Shown: piece after piece, positions 6,138 through 6,627 of the stretch | Layout of the letters: each line of letters starts with the position of its first letter | Numbering within the stretch: the stretch's first letter is position 1 | Origin: Deltaproteobacteria bacterium | GTDB lineage: Bacteria > Desulfobacterota > Binatia > UBA9968 | Direction of reading: 5' to 3' | DNA: 6,627 nucleotides | Assembly: GCA_023250495.1 (NCBI GenBank) | Contig: JAHFAP010000183.1 | Location: 1-6,627 of the forward strand | The notes under the pieces: generated by a model | Seen by the model: only the letters and a program-made list of their open reading frames with translations | What the model was told of the DNA's origin: nothing | The model's database searches: none | Position numbers and translations under genes: made by a program

Positions 6138-6155
6138 GTCATCATGGCGGCGGGA

Positions 6156-6302
6156 TCAGGTGTCAAACTCGCTGCAACTTTGAAAGTAACGGCACTTGGG
6201 ATTGGAGCAGACAAAGCGGCACTTTTGGTTGACCAGTTTGGAGCCGCACACAGGACAGAACTCCCACCAGTGATCCTGATTGATCTCGGGTGGCTCGGCC
6301 AT
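6156..6302 (-). CDS. Small zinc-ribbon protein (48 residues)
   Basis: Reading the minus strand from ATG at 6302-6300 gives a 48-residue protein with six cysteines, at 16, 19, 28, 32, 37 and 43: FCPVCGSKL (15-23), KCRFVCSNPKC (27-37) and RYFQSCSEFD (38-47). The CPxCG knuckle followed by a C-x4-C knuckle forms a rubredoxin-like zinc ribbon. The pattern CPxCGxxLxNxxC...C...C...YFxSCS(D/E)F resembles small, uncharacterised zinc-ribbon proteins I recall from several environmental bacterial lineages. The charged N-terminus (MAEPPEINQDHWWEF) precedes the ribbon, and there are no other domains. A weak GGAT ribosome-binding site lies about 8 nt upstream. It follows the amidohydrolase gene on the same strand after 72 nt that contain a terminator-like hairpin, so it may have its own promoter (a weak candidate is TTGTCG-17-CATAGC starting near 6370). 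Its function is unknown; such ribbons commonly bind nucleic acid or protein partners. Confidence 0.8.
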   Translation of the reverse strand: MAEPPEINQDHWWEFCPVCGSKLVNQKCRFVCSNPKCRYFQSCSEFDT

Positions 6303-6314
6303 GTCTTTATCCGT

Positions 6315-6342
6315 CAAAAGGCCTCGTAGATCCGCTAGAGGC
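6315..6342 (-). terminator. Terminator-like hairpin after the amidohydrolase gene
   Basis: On the minus strand, GCCTC-TAG-CGGAT-CTA-c-GAGGC forms an 8-bp stem with a single bulged base and a 5-nt loop (6342-6321). It is followed immediately by CTTTT (6320-6316). It starts 32 nt after the amidohydrolase stop codon and ends 13 nt before the zinc-ribbon start. The short U-tract makes this a modest intrinsic terminator at best; it could equally act as an attenuator for the small gene downstream. Confidence 0.42.
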
Positions 6343-6374
6343 TATGCCTTGAACTCGAAGAATCGACAAACGGC

Positions 6375-6627
6375 CTAGCGGAACAGCTTCCGCGCATTCT
6401 CACCCAGAACCTTCTTCTTCAACTGCGCCGTGGCCTGCGCCCTCTGCACGATCTTGACCGCGTCATTCAGGCGGTCGATGGTCGGGAAATCGCTGCCCAT
6501 CAGCACCTGGCTCTCGCCCATCATGGCGACCGCGAACCGGACTTCTTCCGGACTCCAAAAGGGAGGCGCGGTATCGACGAAGATGCGCCGCTTATATTTT
6601 TCGAAGAAGCCCTTCGAGCGCTTGTCG
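6375..6627 (-). CDS. Amidohydrolase-2 (ACMSD-like) family protein, C-terminal part only
   Basis: The window edge cuts this gene; 83 C-terminal residues and a TAG stop are visible. The fragment shows IFVDTAPPFWSPEEVRFAV (residues 15-33 of the fragment), VLMGSDFPT (41-49) and a closing helix LGENARKLF (74-82). The DT...P segment, the GSD(F/Y)P motif and the GxNAxxLF end are the hallmark C-terminus of the amidohydrolase-2 TIM-barrel family, which includes aminocarboxymuconate-semialdehyde decarboxylase. The Asp in GSDFP is the usual metal or catalytic residue. Family members catalyse metal-dependent hydrolysis or decarboxylation of small, often aromatic acids; the substrate cannot be told from the fragment. 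The reading frame is open right to the edge, so the remainder of the gene should lie beyond 6627. Confidence 0.88.
   Translation of the reverse strand, partial: DKRSKGFFEKYKRRIFVDTAPPFWSPEEVRFAVAMMGESQVLMGSDFPTIDRLNDAVKIVQRAQATAQLKKKVLGENARKLFR

Larger units (their letters stand above)
5847..6155. other. Intergenic region of about 310 nt without a convincing gene, rich in inverted repeats
   Basis: Neither strand carries an ORF here that looks like a protein: the plus-strand reading frame from 5976 and the minus-strand frame ending at 5876 have biased, Arg/Pro/Ser-rich sequences, and the first runs antisense through the zinc-ribbon gene. What is visible: AAAATCGATTTT at 5887-5898; the heptamer TAGGGCG repeated 30 bp apart at 5905 and 5935, with GATTCC repeated between the copies; the 10-bp palindrome GGCCGCGGCC at 5952-5961, whose GGGCCGCGG (5951-5959) is inverted as CCGCGGCCC at 6003-6011; the 10-bp palindrome CGGACGTCCG at 5996-6005; and the long hairpin listed separately. 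Confidence 0.5.

Noticed and set aside
5976..6329. Plus-strand 117-codon reading frame
   Set aside because: It runs antisense through the well-supported zinc-ribbon gene, starts in Arg/Ser/Pro-rich low-quality sequence and shows no recognisable domain.

Overview
The window is a bacterial chromosomal segment, GC-rich by eye, with short intergenic gaps and no phage, IS, CRISPR, rRNA or tRNA signature. Gene content (molybdopterin synthase genes, an M48 protease with a DUF898 partner, an amidohydrolase-2 relative) fits a Gram-negative-type environmental bacterium. The sequence alone does not allow a phylum to be named with confidence.

Layout, left to right. (1) Positions 72-2365, plus strand: a DUF898 (YjgN-like) multi-pass membrane protein with an N-terminal Cys4 zinc ribbon, followed 20 nt later by a membrane-anchored M48 zinc protease. 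They look like one transcription unit driven by an extended -10 promoter at about 37-45, which has a 13-bp palindrome upstream. (2) Positions 2413-3656, plus strand: a compact molybdenum-cofactor operon, moaB-moaD-moaE. It has its own TTGAAT-17-TATAGT promoter and overlapping or nearly abutting genes. MoaD and MoaE form molybdopterin synthase, and MoaB acts in the next step (adenylylation of molybdopterin). moaA, moaC and moeA are not in the window. (3) Positions 5846-3670, minus strand: a stand-alone CinA N-domain (COG1058) protein and, 2 nt after it, a divergent Nramp-family transporter. The two are almost certainly translationally coupled, and the unit converges on moaE with a 13-nt gap. 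(4) Positions 5847-6155: about 310 nt without a convincing gene. It holds palindromes and a long hairpin-forming inverted repeat (6039-6137). (5) Positions 6302-6156, minus strand: a 48-residue zinc-ribbon protein. (6) Positions 6627-6375, minus strand: the C-terminal 83 residues of an amidohydrolase cut by the window edge, followed by a terminator-like hairpin.

The observations I consider most worth checking are these: the 99-nt hairpin whose wobble pairs and purine internal loop all favour a plus-strand RNA; the small zinc-ribbon gene; the Nramp homologue whose canonical metal-binding motifs appear to be replaced (DPGN by GSGE, MPH by TLF) and which is coupled to a nucleotide-pyrophosphatase-like gene; and near-palindromes sitting on the promoters of the two plus-strand operons. 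I found no clear evidence of a wholly new multi-gene system.
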